A stretch of 64,000 nucleotides of DNA. It comes from Oceanirhabdus sp. W0125-5 (GTDB lineage Bacteria; Bacillota; Clostridia; Clostridiales; Clostridiaceae). A program made the translations under genes and the position numbers. Below the pieces are notes generated by a model. The model was not told the DNA's origin and did not search any database. It saw nothing but the letters and a program-made list of their open reading frames with translations. Location of the stretch: the NCBI RefSeq assembly GCF_027938815.1, contig NZ_CP115913.1, positions 2,638,001-2,702,000 on the forward strand, read 5' to 3'. This document shows positions 1-8,708 of the stretch, in pieces. Position 1 is the stretch's first letter. Each line of letters begins with the position of its first letter.

Positions 1-975
1 ATAATTCATCTCATCTGAAGAAGCTTCAGTAAAATCAAATGCTACAGCGATTTTATTATCTGTGATTTTATCTTTTGTAGCCTCATCAAATTCCTGTTGA
101 CTTATATAACCTAATTCCAACATTTTATTTAGAACTGCTAGAGTTCTTTGTGAAGGAAACACACCATTATTGTTTTCTACCGACCTGCTGGCTAAAAGAT
201 GTGAATTTCCTGGGTTTTGTGCCGCACTAGCAAGAAAGGCACATTCAACAAGAGTCAATTCACTAAGTTCCTTACTAAAGTATTGTTTAGCAGCAGCCTT
301 TATACCATAAGCTTTTGAACCAAGAGGAAGTGTGTTTAAATATGCTTCCAGTATTTTTTTCTTAGAAAGCTTATTATCTAACTGCCAAGCTAAATACATT
401 TCTTGAACTTTTCTTTCTACATCAAGTCTATTTTCTAGTGAACTTTTAAGAAACATTCTCTGCTTTATAAGCTGTTGAGTTATAGTAGAAGCTCCTTGTA
501 TGCTTCCAGATGGCTTGCCAGTTAATTTATTGAATACAGTTTTAACGTTGCCTTTCATAGCACCTGCAAAACGATACCAGTCAATACCGTGATGATCTTC
601 AAAACGTTCATCCTCAATTGCAATAAATGCATTCTGAAGATTTATAGGAACTTGATTGATAGATACATTTTCTCTACTAAAAAGTGTTATGTATTCATCA
701 ATAAAATTTCCTTCATCATCATAAAATTTTGCTGGTTCATCTAGTTTCAGTATTTTATCAACATTTAAAGGTGGAGCCGTTTTTATCATTGCAAGTCCAA
801 CACCTGCCATAGCTACTCCTGAAACTAAAAATAATATAAAAAGTGTGATAAAAGTTATTTTAAAGAACTTTTTTAACCCACCACTTTTTTTCTTTATCTT
901 TTTATTTTTTTTACCATTTGAAGAGTGATTTCTAGCATCACTGCTTTTACCCTTAGGTTTCTTAGTATTTCGCAT
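1..975 (-). CDS. Class A penicillin-binding protein (GT51 transglycosylase), 5' part only
   Basis: This bifunctional peptidoglycan synthase gene starts at 975 on the minus strand and runs off the window edge, so only about 325 N-terminal residues are visible. A Lys-rich cytoplasmic tail is followed by one membrane anchor (about residues 36-60). Then comes a glycosyltransferase 51 domain with the catalytic EDERFEDHHGID motif near residue 120 and GASTITQQL further on. The transpeptidase domain would lie beyond base 1. AGGAGG stands 6-7 bases before the ATG. It is divergent from yunB. Class A PBPs polymerise glycan strands outside the membrane. The family assignment is firm; which paralogue it is cannot be told. 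Confidence 0.93.
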   Translation of the reverse strand, partial: MRNTKKPKGKSSDARNHSSNGKKNKKIKKKSGGLKKFFKITFITLFILFLVSGVAMAGVGLAMIKTAPPLNVDKILKLDEPAKFYDDEGNFIDEYITLFSRENVSINQVPINLQNAFIAIEDERFEDHHGIDWYRFAGAMKGNVKTVFNKLTGKPSGSIQGASTITQQLIKQRMFLKSSLENRLDVERKVQEMYLAWQLDNKLSKKKILEAYLNTLPLGSKAYGIKAAAKQYFSKELSELTLVECAFLASAAQNPGNSHLLASRSVENNNGVFPSQRTLAVLNKMLELGYISQQEFDEATKDKITDNKIAVAFDFTEASSDEMNY

Positions 976-1098
976 AAGAACCTCCTTATTTTTTAAGACA
1001 ATATAGCAGCATAAAATCAATATACAGCACTATTATATCATAAATATCAAAAAGGGTATAATTTCAAAAATTAATATATTGTAAAAATTAAAGTTATA

Positions 1099-1128
1099 TC
1101 AATATTTTGTTCATTTGAAACATACATT
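1099..1128 (+). promoter_or_regulatory. Sigma-E-like sporulation promoter of yunB
   Basis: The -10-like element CATACATT (1121-1128) lies 14 bases after an AATATT -35-like element (1101-1106). This fits the mother-cell sigma-E consensus (ATATT, 13-15 bases, CATACAnT). A start near 1135 leaves a short leader before the yunB ATG at 1157. In Bacillus subtilis yunB belongs to the sigma-E regulon, which agrees. Confidence 0.65.
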
Positions 1129-1156
1129 ATACAAATACAGGAATTAGGGTGATTAT

Positions 1157-1846
1157 ATGTGGTATAAAAAAACAATTAAAAAGAAAAAGAGTTTTAAAAA
1201 AAAGCTAATAATTATTCTTACAATCATATTTGCATTGTTTATGTTATTTATATATCTATTTGATCATATTGTTACACCAACAGTAATGGCAGTTTCAGAA
1301 GCAGAAATGAAAGCTAAATCTTTAGAGGTAATTAATAAGTCTATTATTGATGAGTTCTCAGAGAATTTCGATTATAACGAAGTTATAACTATTGAAAGAG
1401 ATAATGATGGGAATATAGCATTGTTGAAAGCTGATACTTTGAAATTAAATAAGATAGCTTGTACTGTTGCACTTAAGTCACAAACTGAATTGAATGAGCT
1501 GGGCAATGTTGGAATAAAGCTGCCGATTGGATACATAACAAGAAATAATATTCTATCTTATTTAGGTCCACCTATAACTGTAAAGATGCAGCCATTAGGA
1601 TATGTAGAAGCAAAGTATATATCAGCATTTGAATCTGCAGGAATTAATCAAACAAGGCATAAGATTTATGTTAATGTAAAGAGTCGTGTTAGAATAATCA
1701 TACCCCTTATGAGTAAAGATGTAGAAGTTAATCATCAAATTGCTATTGCAGAAACAATTATTGTAGGAAAAGTACCTAAAACCGCATTACAATTAAACTT
1801 AGATAAGGCAGGATTTAATTTAAATTCTGTTGGAAATGTAGAGTGA
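1157..1846 (+). CDS. yunB: Sporulation protein YunB
   Basis: This 229-residue protein has a very basic N-terminus, one transmembrane segment (about residues 18-38), and an extracytoplasmic domain carrying the family pattern NVGIKLPIGYITRNN and the LGPPITVKMQPLGYV stretch (about residues 115-150). YunB is needed for efficient sporulation in Bacillus; its biochemical activity is not known. AGGGTGAT sits just before the ATG. The gene is monocistronic, faces away from the PBP gene, and is preceded by a sigma-E-like promoter at 1099-1128. Length and motifs match the family, so the call is secure although the mechanism is not. Confidence 0.9.
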   Translation: MWYKKTIKKKKSFKKKLIIILTIIFALFMLFIYLFDHIVTPTVMAVSEAEMKAKSLEVINKSIIDEFSENFDYNEVITIERDNDGNIALLKADTLKLNKIACTVALKSQTELNELGNVGIKLPIGYITRNNILSYLGPPITVKMQPLGYVEAKYISAFESAGINQTRHKIYVNVKSRVRIIIPLMSKDVEVNHQIAIAETIIVGKVPKTALQLNLDKAGFNLNSVGNVE

Positions 1847-1963
1847 AAACGTTTGCATTAAGCTGGGATTTCTGTTAAATTAGTATTATAAATTACAAAT
1901 AGACTAATATTCAACAATGTTAAGTATTTGTTGTGTGTTAAAAACTTGAGAGGAGTAGTGAGT

Positions 1964-3289
1964 ATGGCTATTGATAGTAAAAAGACTCTAAGAAATAAGC
2001 TCATATATGAGGTGTATGTTAGAAATCATAAAGGTAATGGTACATTTAATGATGTTATTGATGATCTTGATAGAATCAAAGATTTAGGTGTAGATATAGT
2101 ATGGTTTATGCCAATTCACCCAATTGGACAAAAGAATAAAAAAGGTGACTTGGGATGCCCTTATTCAATAGCTGATTTTACAAAAGTTAATCCTGAATAC
2201 GGAACAGAAGAAGATTTTAAGAAAACTATAGATGAAATACATAAAAGAGGTATGGTGTGTATGATTGATATTGTATTTAATCATACTTCACATGATGCAA
2301 AATACCTTATGGAGCATCCAGAGTATTATTATAGAAAGCCTGATGGAAGTCTAGGTGGTAAAGTAGCTGATTGGTCAGATATAACTGACCTTGATTATAG
2401 CAATAAAAATCTTTGGGATGATCAAATTGATGCTTTAAAAAAATGGTCTAGAATGGGTGTTGATGGATTTAGATGTGATGTAGCACCATTTATTCCAATG
2501 GATTTTTGGATGAGAGCGAGAAGAGAAATTGGAGAGATAAATAAAGATACAGTATGGCTTGCTGAAACTGTACATCCTCATTTTTTACAGATGGTAAGAA
2601 ATGCTGGTTTCTATGTGGCATCAGATTGTGAAACATACTCAGCCTTTGATATAACATATGACTATGATGGTCAGGAGAAATGGACACAATATCTTAATGG
2701 AGAGATTTCTCTAAATGAATATTTGAATGTATTGAGAAGTCAAGAATCTACTAACCCAGAAAATTATGTTAAATTAAGATTTGTTGAAAATCATGATAAC
2801 CCAAGAGCAAAAAAGGTTATTAACAACGATACTTTACTTGAAAACTGGACTGCGTTCACATATTTCCAAAAAGGATGTCCAATGTTATACGCAGGACAAG
2901 AGATGAAGGACAGTAATTTACCAGACCTGTTTACAAAGGATATGGTAAATTGGAATGAAGATGAAGCTGACTTTGTTGATTTCTTAAAAAAATTAAAGGA
3001 AATAAAAAGTGATAATATATTTGCAGATGGAATGTACAAGATATGCAGAGCATCTGTGGATGGTGTAATATATGCAGTGTATAAAAAGGAAGAAAGAACT
3101 TTAGTGGGAATCTTTAATGTTGAAAGTAAAATTGGAGAAATATCTTTAGAAGATATGGAACATCATAAGATGTTTGATCTTGACATTAAAGATGGGACTT
3201 ATGATGAACTTATTTATGGTGATAAGGTTACTGTTAAAGAGGGGAAGATTGAGTTATCTCAAAAACCTATGATAATTGAAGTGATTTAA
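1964..3289 (+). CDS. Alpha-amylase family (GH13) glycoside hydrolase
   Basis: This cytoplasmic GH13 enzyme of 441 residues has no signal peptide. The four family regions are visible: DIVFNH (I), GVDGFRCDVAPF with the nucleophile Asp (II), WLAETVHPHF with the general-acid Glu (III), and FVENHDNPR (IV). It probably acts on alpha-1,4-glucans or maltodextrins inside the cell; the exact specificity cannot be read. I place the start at ATG 1964, where GAGAGGAG lies 9 bases upstream; a longer reading from TTG 1928 would put the ribosome site inside the gene. It stands alone, followed by a structured repeat and the shared terminator with thrS. Confidence 0.88.
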   Translation: MAIDSKKTLRNKLIYEVYVRNHKGNGTFNDVIDDLDRIKDLGVDIVWFMPIHPIGQKNKKGDLGCPYSIADFTKVNPEYGTEEDFKKTIDEIHKRGMVCMIDIVFNHTSHDAKYLMEHPEYYYRKPDGSLGGKVADWSDITDLDYSNKNLWDDQIDALKKWSRMGVDGFRCDVAPFIPMDFWMRARREIGEINKDTVWLAETVHPHFLQMVRNAGFYVASDCETYSAFDITYDYDGQEKWTQYLNGEISLNEYLNVLRSQESTNPENYVKLRFVENHDNPRAKKVINNDTLLENWTAFTYFQKGCPMLYAGQEMKDSNLPDLFTKDMVNWNEDEADFVDFLKKLKEIKSDNIFADGMYKICRASVDGVIYAVYKKEERTLVGIFNVESKIGEISLEDMEHHKMFDLDIKDGTYDELIYGDKVTVKEGKIELSQKPMIIEVI

Positions 3290-3298
3290 AAACATAAC

Positions 3299-3543
3299 TG
3301 AAAATGGAAAGTGGAAAGTGGATAACGAAGGATATTTCACTACGTGAAATTTAAATTCTATTGTTCCTTGGACAAAAAGATTTTACTCGTTTCATTAACT
3401 TGAAACATTGTATTTTAACTACAAAATTTTATCGTAGATAAAATGAGTGAATACCTATTGTCGTAAAGAACAATAAAAATGTAGGTTCTGACCTGAGTCA
3501 GAACCATCCATCGTTTTCAACTTTCCATTTTCAATTTTCAACT
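3299..3543 (+). repeat. Structured dispersed repeat, copy 1
   Basis: This non-coding element of about 245 bp has a purine-rich arm at its left end (AATGGAAAGTGGAAAGTGG) and a matching pyrimidine-rich arm at its right end. It contains a series of short hairpins: TTTCAC-TACG-TGAAA, TTTCATTAACTTGAAA, ATTTTATC-GTA-GATAAAAT and GGTTCTGAC-CTGA-GTCAGAACC. The reverse complement of the element at 14550-14805 aligns to it over nearly its whole length. It is probably a non-autonomous, MITE-like or RNA-structured repeat. No protein is encoded. Confidence 0.75.
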
Positions 3544-3574
3544 AAAAGAAGCACGGGTTTGCCGTGCTTCTTTT
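3544..3574. terminator. Bidirectional terminator between GH13 gene and thrS
   Basis: A GC-rich stem (AAAAGAAGCACGG / CCGTGCTTCTTTT) with a 5-base loop is flanked by A-tract and T-tract on opposite sides. It starts 3 bases after the thrS stop and can end both convergent transcripts. Confidence 0.9.
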
Positions 3575-3577
3575 ATA

Positions 3578-5548
3578 TTATTTCTCTTCTTGCTTACTCT
3601 CGTAATTTAAAGTTCTCTCAGCAACTTCATCCATGATTCTATGAATGAAAGTTTTCAAATCTTGAGAGCCCTCATCACCATTAACTCTACTTCTTACAGA
3701 AACCTTACCTTCTTCAGCTTCTTGCTGTCCAACAACAAGAAGATATGGAACTCTTTCAAGTCTAGCTTCTCTAATTTTATAACCTATCTTTTCAGCTCTC
3801 TCATCTATTTCAACTCTCATACCATATTTCTGAAGCTCATTCATTACTTCGTGCGCATAATCATGATATTTCTCAGAAAGAGGAAGAATCTTAGCTTGAA
3901 CTGGAGCTAACCAAGTAGGGAATGCACCAGCATATTTTTCAATAAGCATTGCAAGAGTTCTCTCGTAACAACCTATAGAAGTTCTGTGGATTACTATTGG
4001 GTGCTTCTTCTGACCATCTTTATCAATGTAAGTCATTTCAAATCTCTCTGCTAATGCAAAGTCAACTTGAACAGTAATAATAGTATCTTCTTTACCATGA
4101 ACGTTTTTAAATTGGATATCAAGTTTTGGACCGTAGAATGCAGCTTCACCTTCTACTTCAACATAATTTAATCCGATATGGTCAAGGATGTTTCTCATAT
4201 TGTCTTGAGTTCTTTCCCAATCTTCTTCAGAACCAATATATTTCTTCTTATTATTTGGATCCCATTTAGAGAACTGGTAAGTTACATCATCTTGAATTCC
4301 AAGTGTATTCATCATAAAGTTAACTAAATCGATAACTCCTCTGATTTCAGCTTCAAGCTGATCATTAGTACATACTAAGTGTCCTTCAGAAATAGTGAAC
4401 TGTCTTACACGTATAAGACCATGCATCTCTCCAGATGACTCATTTCTAAATAAAGTTGAAGTCTCAGCATATCTTAAAGGAAGATCTCTATAACTTCTCT
4501 GTCTATTTTTATAAGCCATAAATTGGAATGGGCAAGTCATAGGTCTTAATGCCATAGCATTCTCTTCGTCTTCCTTATCTCCAATTATGAACATTCCATC
4601 TCTGTAGTGATCCCAGTGACCAGATACTTTGTATAAATCACTTTTTGCCATTAAAGGTGTTTTAGTTATATGATAACCTCTTCTAGCTTCTTCATCTTCT
4701 ACAAATCTTTGAAGAAGTTGAACTATCTTTGCTCCCTTAGGTAGAAGTATTGGTAACCCTTGACCAATAATATCAGAAGTAGTAAATAACTCAAGTTCTC
4801 TACCTAATTTATTATGGTCTCTTTTTTTAGCTTCTTCTAGTTGGTGTAAATGCTCTTCAAGAAGTTTTGCTTTAGGGAATGAAACTCCATAAATTCTCTG
4901 AAGCATTTTATTGTTCTCATCTCCACGCCAGTATGCAGCAGTACTACTTAATAATTTCATTGCTTTAACTGCCTTAGTGCTTGGAAGGTGAGGTCCTCTA
5001 CAAAGGTCAACGAAATCTCCTTGTCTGTAGAAAGAAATAATTTCTCCATCAGGAAGGTCCTCAATAAGCTCAACCTTATAATCTGCACCTTTTTCCTTCA
5101 TAAGAGCGATTGCTTCGTCTCTAGGAAGTTCGAATCTTTCTATAGAAAGGTTCTCTTTAACAATAGATTTGATTTCTTTTTCAATTTTTTCAAGATCACT
5201 TGCATCAAAAGTCTTATCTATATCAAAGTCATAGTAAAAACCTCTATCAATAGTTGGACCAATTGCTAATTTACAGTCAGGATAAAGTCTTTTAACAGCT
5301 TGTGCCATAATATGAGCACTTGTATGTCTGAATACATCCTTTCCTTTTTCATCTTCAAATTTTAGAATGTTTATTTCACATTCTTTCTCAATAGCCTTAT
5401 TAAGATCCACAACTACTCCGTCCATTTCAGCAGCAACAGCTTCTTTAGCTAATCTACCGCTAATAGACTTTGCTAGAGATAGTATAGTTGTGCCTCTTTC
5501 CACCTCTTTTACTGAACCATCTTTAAGCCTAATATTAATTATACTCAT
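3578..5548 (-). CDS. thrS: Threonyl-tRNA synthetase
   Basis: This 656-residue class II synthetase charges tRNA-Thr. In order it has a TGS domain (1-62); the editing domain with H75-x3-H79 and CRGPH near 182; the catalytic core with the zinc ligand region MTCPF (about 334), motif 2 FRNESSGEMHGL and motif 3 GCYERTLAMLIEKY; and the C-terminal anticodon-binding domain (LLVVGQQEAEEGKVSVRSR). The length is typical. The ATG is preceded by AGGAGG. Expression is controlled by the T-box leader directly upstream (5583-5880). Monocistronic. Confidence 0.98.
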   Translation of the reverse strand: MSIINIRLKDGSVKEVERGTTILSLAKSISGRLAKEAVAAEMDGVVVDLNKAIEKECEINILKFEDEKGKDVFRHTSAHIMAQAVKRLYPDCKLAIGPTIDRGFYYDFDIDKTFDASDLEKIEKEIKSIVKENLSIERFELPRDEAIALMKEKGADYKVELIEDLPDGEIISFYRQGDFVDLCRGPHLPSTKAVKAMKLLSSTAAYWRGDENNKMLQRIYGVSFPKAKLLEEHLHQLEEAKKRDHNKLGRELELFTTSDIIGQGLPILLPKGAKIVQLLQRFVEDEEARRGYHITKTPLMAKSDLYKVSGHWDHYRDGMFIIGDKEDEENAMALRPMTCPFQFMAYKNRQRSYRDLPLRYAETSTLFRNESSGEMHGLIRVRQFTISEGHLVCTNDQLEAEIRGVIDLVNFMMNTLGIQDDVTYQFSKWDPNNKKKYIGSEEDWERTQDNMRNILDHIGLNYVEVEGEAAFYGPKLDIQFKNVHGKEDTIITVQVDFALAERFEMTYIDKDGQKKHPIVIHRTSIGCYERTLAMLIEKYAGAFPTWLAPVQAKILPLSEKYHDYAHEVMNELQKYGMRVEIDERAEKIGYKIREARLERVPYLLVVGQQEAEEGKVSVRSRVNGDEGSQDLKTFIHRIMDEVAERTLNYESKQEEK

Positions 5549-5582
5549 TTTACTACCTCCTCATAAATAAATTTTTATAAAA

Positions 5583-5880
5583 TAAAAAGAGCTTAATCGT
5601 CACTAAGGGACGATTAAACTCGTGGTTCCACCCAAATTAATTCAGGATGTTGAAAAACTTCAATCTCGGCGTCACTGCGATTCTCTGTGCTGCTCAAGTA
5701 CATTTCAACAAATGAATTTATCTCATTAAAATAACGGCTATGCCGGTGATATTTCCCTTTAAAAGGTAATGAATCACACTCAAGGGGAGTATTCCTATAT
5801 TCATGAATAGAAGCACTTGCAGCCGATGATGCTTCTTCTCTGAAAACTGGGTATATAGTACTTAGCCCTATCAACGTTTT
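5583..5880 (-). promoter_or_regulatory. T-box riboswitch leader of thrS
   Basis: Read on the minus strand, this leader has the stem I signature AGAGAAG (about 5840) and GGCTGCAAG, a specifier region GGAATACTCC (5795-5786) in which ACT, a Thr codon, lies at 5790-5788, and the T-box GGGTGGAACCACG at 5633-5621. A terminator hairpin with a T-run follows (5617-5585). Uncharged tRNA-Thr is expected to favour the antiterminator. The T-box and terminator are unmistakable; the exact specifier triplet is my reading of the loop. A reading frame that crosses the leader is not a gene. Confidence 0.95.
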
Positions 5881-5912
5881 AAATTATTAATTATTATATA
5901 CTACTTATATTC

Positions 5913-5940
5913 ATTTTACTCAAAAATTTTAAAATGTCAA
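5913..5940 (-). promoter_or_regulatory. Sigma-A promoter of the thrS leader
   Basis: Minus strand TTGACA (5940-5935), 16 bases, then TAAAAT (5918-5913). Transcription would begin near 5906, just before stem I of the T-box. Confidence 0.75.
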
Positions 5941-5965
5941 CTGTAAAAACATTATTTATTTGAAA

Positions 5966-6496
5966 TTATTCTTCAGTTTCCCAATTGAATACATATGGAA
6001 TGTTTCTATAGTAATCACCATAGTTTAATCCATAACCAACAACAAAAAGATCTGGAATCTCAAAACAACAATAATCAGGATTAATGTTAGCAACTCTTCT
6101 AGATGGTTTATCTAGTAGAACACAGCTTTTAACAGATGCTGCCCCTAAAGCTTTTACGTGATTTGCAACAAACTCCATTGTATTTCCAGTATCAACTATA
6201 TCATCAACGATTAATACATCGTATCCTTCTATGTTATCAGGAACATCATGCTCTACAGTAACTACACCAGAAGACTCTTCTCCATGTCCGTAGCTTGAAG
6301 TAGTCATGAATCCTATTTTTGTTGGAACATCTATATGACGTACGATATCAGCAGCAAAAATAAAACTTCCTCTTAAAAGTGAAAGTACATATAATTTTTT
6401 ATCCTTATAATCTTCAGAAATTTGCTTACCAACTACAACTAGTTGTTCATCTATCTGCTCTTTGCTGAATAATATGTTTCGTTTCTTATTCTCCAA
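5966..6496 (-). CDS. hpt: Hypoxanthine phosphoribosyltransferase
   Basis: This purine-salvage enzyme of 176 residues converts hypoxanthine or guanine plus PRPP to IMP or GMP in the cytoplasm. The PRPP-binding loop VLIVDDIVDTGNTM lies at about residues 94-107, and the C-terminal YGLNYGDYYRNIPYV stretch is typical of the family. The start is TTG (6496-6494), preceded by the weak ribosome site AAGGCGGGA; there is no better in-frame ATG nearby. It lies upstream of the thrS leader on the same strand but that leader has its own promoter, so it is probably a single transcript. Confidence 0.95.
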   Translation of the reverse strand: MENKKRNILFSKEQIDEQLVVVGKQISEDYKDKKLYVLSLLRGSFIFAADIVRHIDVPTKIGFMTTSSYGHGEESSGVVTVEHDVPDNIEGYDVLIVDDIVDTGNTMEFVANHVKALGAASVKSCVLLDKPSRRVANINPDYCCFEIPDLFVVGYGLNYGDYYRNIPYVFNWETEE

Positions 6497-6905
6497 TTTT
6501 ATCCCGCCTTCATATTTTATTTACAAATTCATATTTTAACTATATTAAAACATAAATTTTAGTTGGAAACAACCTCTAGAATAAATCTTTTGAAAATCAC
6601 AAGACTAAAGATATAGAAAGGTTACCTTAAATGTTTACAATGGACAGTATATATTATAAAATTAAAACTATGTCAATAATACATATAAAGATTCCAGAAC
6701 AAAATTTAGTTTATTTATAATATATTAAATGTGATTTTTATCAAAGAGATTATTGAATAAAAAAGAACAAATAAGGTATCACGATTTGTTCTCTTCTCTG
6801 TTCTTTGATTTGTTTTACTACTTTTAATTATTTGAATAAGTTAAGTTTTAACTAAAAATCTAGAGATAGAAATTTATAAAAAAATAAAAGAAATAGGGTG
6901 AAATT
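6497..6905. other. Divergent intergenic region hpt/hflX with promoter and inverted repeat
   Basis: The minus strand has TTGACA (6676-6671), 17 bases, TATATA (6653-6648), a probable hpt promoter. On the hflX side an inverted repeat AGAACAAAT / ATTTGTTCT (6764-6772 and 6784-6792, loop of 11) is followed by a loosely T-rich run. It could be a leader attenuator or an operator for hflX. I see no coding potential. Confidence 0.5.
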
Positions 6906-8693
6906 ATGATATATGGAAACATAGATGGGGTTAAAAAATCAATAATAAATCAGTTAGAGGAGATTTATGAGTTACAGATAGAAAAAGATATTCTATTTTC
7001 AGAAGAATTAGCCATAGTAATGAATAAATTGACACTTGAATTAAATAGAGAAATAAGTGTTGCAATTAATAGAAGAGGAAAAATTACTGCGGTATCATTA
7101 GGTGACAGTACAACTGTTGAACTTCCAGAGGTTGAAATTTCAGAGAGAAAGCTAAGTGGGATTAGGATTATTCACACTCATCCAAATGGTAATAGTAAAC
7201 TTTCTGCCTTAGATATTAGTGCTCTTACAAAGCTGAAGCTAGATACTATGGTTGCAATAGCTGTAAACGAAGAAATCAATATGATTAAGGTTAATGTTGG
7301 ATATTGTACAATTGAAGATAACAGAATTATATGCGAGGAATATAAGAATATTCCATTAGAAGGTGCTTTAAAGCATAATCCTCTGCCAAATATTTTAGAA
7401 ATAAATAAGATGTTTGAGGAATTTTCCATGGAAGAGGATAAGACTGAGAGAGCTATTCTTGTTGGAGTAGAAAGTGAAGAGAGTCTTAAAGAACTAGAAG
7501 AATTAGCAAAAGCATGTAATATAAAGGTTCTTGATAGTGTACTTCAAAAGAGAAATAAAATCGATTCAGCATTTTACATAGGAAAAGGAAAGGTAACAGA
7601 AATAGATTACTTAAGGCAAGCGATGAAGGCTGATGTTGTGATTTTTGACGATGAGCTTTCAGGATCACATGTGAGAAATCTTGAGGACAATATTGGATGT
7701 AAGGTAATTGATAGAACAACACTTATTCTTGATATATTTGCGAGAAGAGCGAAAACAAAAGAGGCACAACTTCAAGTTGAACTTGCAATGTTAAAATATA
7801 GAATGCCAAGATTAATGGGATTAGGTACAGTGTTATCTAGAACAGGAGCTGGTATAGGTACTAGAGGACCTGGAGAGAAAAAACTTGAGACTGATAGAAG
7901 ACATATTAGAAGTAGAATTGATGATATTAGGAAAGAGCTAGAAAGAATAAGAAAGAACAGACGTGTACAGAGAGAAAAAAGAGGAAAAACTAGTCTTCCT
8001 ACAGTGGCACTTGTGGGTTATACTAATGCTGGAAAATCTACTTTAAGAAATATGTTATGTGACTATGTTCCAGCTAATACAGTTACAAAGGAAAAGGTTT
8101 TTGAAGCAAATATGTTGTTTGCTACCTTAGAAACAACTGTTAGAGCACTTGTACTTCCAGATAACAGGAAGGTAGTTATGTCTGATACTGTTGGGTTTGT
8201 AAGAAAACTTCCTCATGACCTTGTAGAGGCATTTAAATCTACACTAGAAGAAACAATTGAGGCAGATGTACTACTTCATGTTGTTGATTCAAGTAGTCAA
8301 GAAGCATTACAGCAGATTGAGGCAGTGGAAAATGTGCTTAATGAACTTGGGGTTGAGGATAAGAAAATATTACTTGTCCTTAATAAAATAGATATGGCTA
8401 CAGAGGAGCAAATAGAGAATATAAAAAGAGAAAAAGAAGGGTACAATATTATTGAAATAAGTGCTCTTTCTAAAATAAATATTGATGAACTTCTTGATGC
8501 TATCGGAAGAGATATTCCAGTTAAGCTGAGATTGTGTGAATTCTTAATTCCCTATAGTGAGGGAGCTCTTGTGTCTATGGTTCACAGTAGAGGTAATGTG
8601 ATAGAAGAAGAGTATAAAGGAGAAGGAACCTACATTAAAGCTGAAGTGGATGATGAATTATTTAATAGGTGTAGTGAGTATGAGATAAAATAA
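6906..8693 (+). CDS. hflX: Ribosome-associated GTPase HflX with JAMM-like N-terminal extension
   Basis: HflX splits or rescues stalled ribosomes. The 595-residue protein has the HflX N-domain (about 180-360, including the GTRGPGEKKLETDRR patch near 318), then the G domain with P-loop GYTNAGKS (about 370), DTVGF, and NKID. It is unusually long for HflX because of about 175 extra N-terminal residues. There, H90-T-H92, seven residues, S100, two residues, D103 fit the JAMM/MPN+ metal motif, with E49 as a possible fourth residue. Whether that domain is an active metalloprotease is unknown. TAGGGTGA precedes the ATG. A deaminase gene follows 15 bases on, probably cotranscribed. Confidence 0.93.
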   Translation: MIYGNIDGVKKSIINQLEEIYELQIEKDILFSEELAIVMNKLTLELNREISVAINRRGKITAVSLGDSTTVELPEVEISERKLSGIRIIHTHPNGNSKLSALDISALTKLKLDTMVAIAVNEEINMIKVNVGYCTIEDNRIICEEYKNIPLEGALKHNPLPNILEINKMFEEFSMEEDKTERAILVGVESEESLKELEELAKACNIKVLDSVLQKRNKIDSAFYIGKGKVTEIDYLRQAMKADVVIFDDELSGSHVRNLEDNIGCKVIDRTTLILDIFARRAKTKEAQLQVELAMLKYRMPRLMGLGTVLSRTGAGIGTRGPGEKKLETDRRHIRSRIDDIRKELERIRKNRRVQREKRGKTSLPTVALVGYTNAGKSTLRNMLCDYVPANTVTKEKVFEANMLFATLETTVRALVLPDNRKVVMSDTVGFVRKLPHDLVEAFKSTLEETIEADVLLHVVDSSSQEALQQIEAVENVLNELGVEDKKILLVLNKIDMATEEQIENIKREKEGYNIIEISALSKINIDELLDAIGRDIPVKLRLCEFLIPYSEGALVSMVHSRGNVIEEEYKGEGTYIKAEVDDELFNRCSEYEIK

Positions 8694-8708
8694 TTAGGAA
8701 GTGATTAT

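Noticed and set aside
5614..5874. Minus-strand open frame of 86 codons
   Set aside because: It lies wholly within the thrS T-box leader and contains the T-box sequence itself; no ribosome site.
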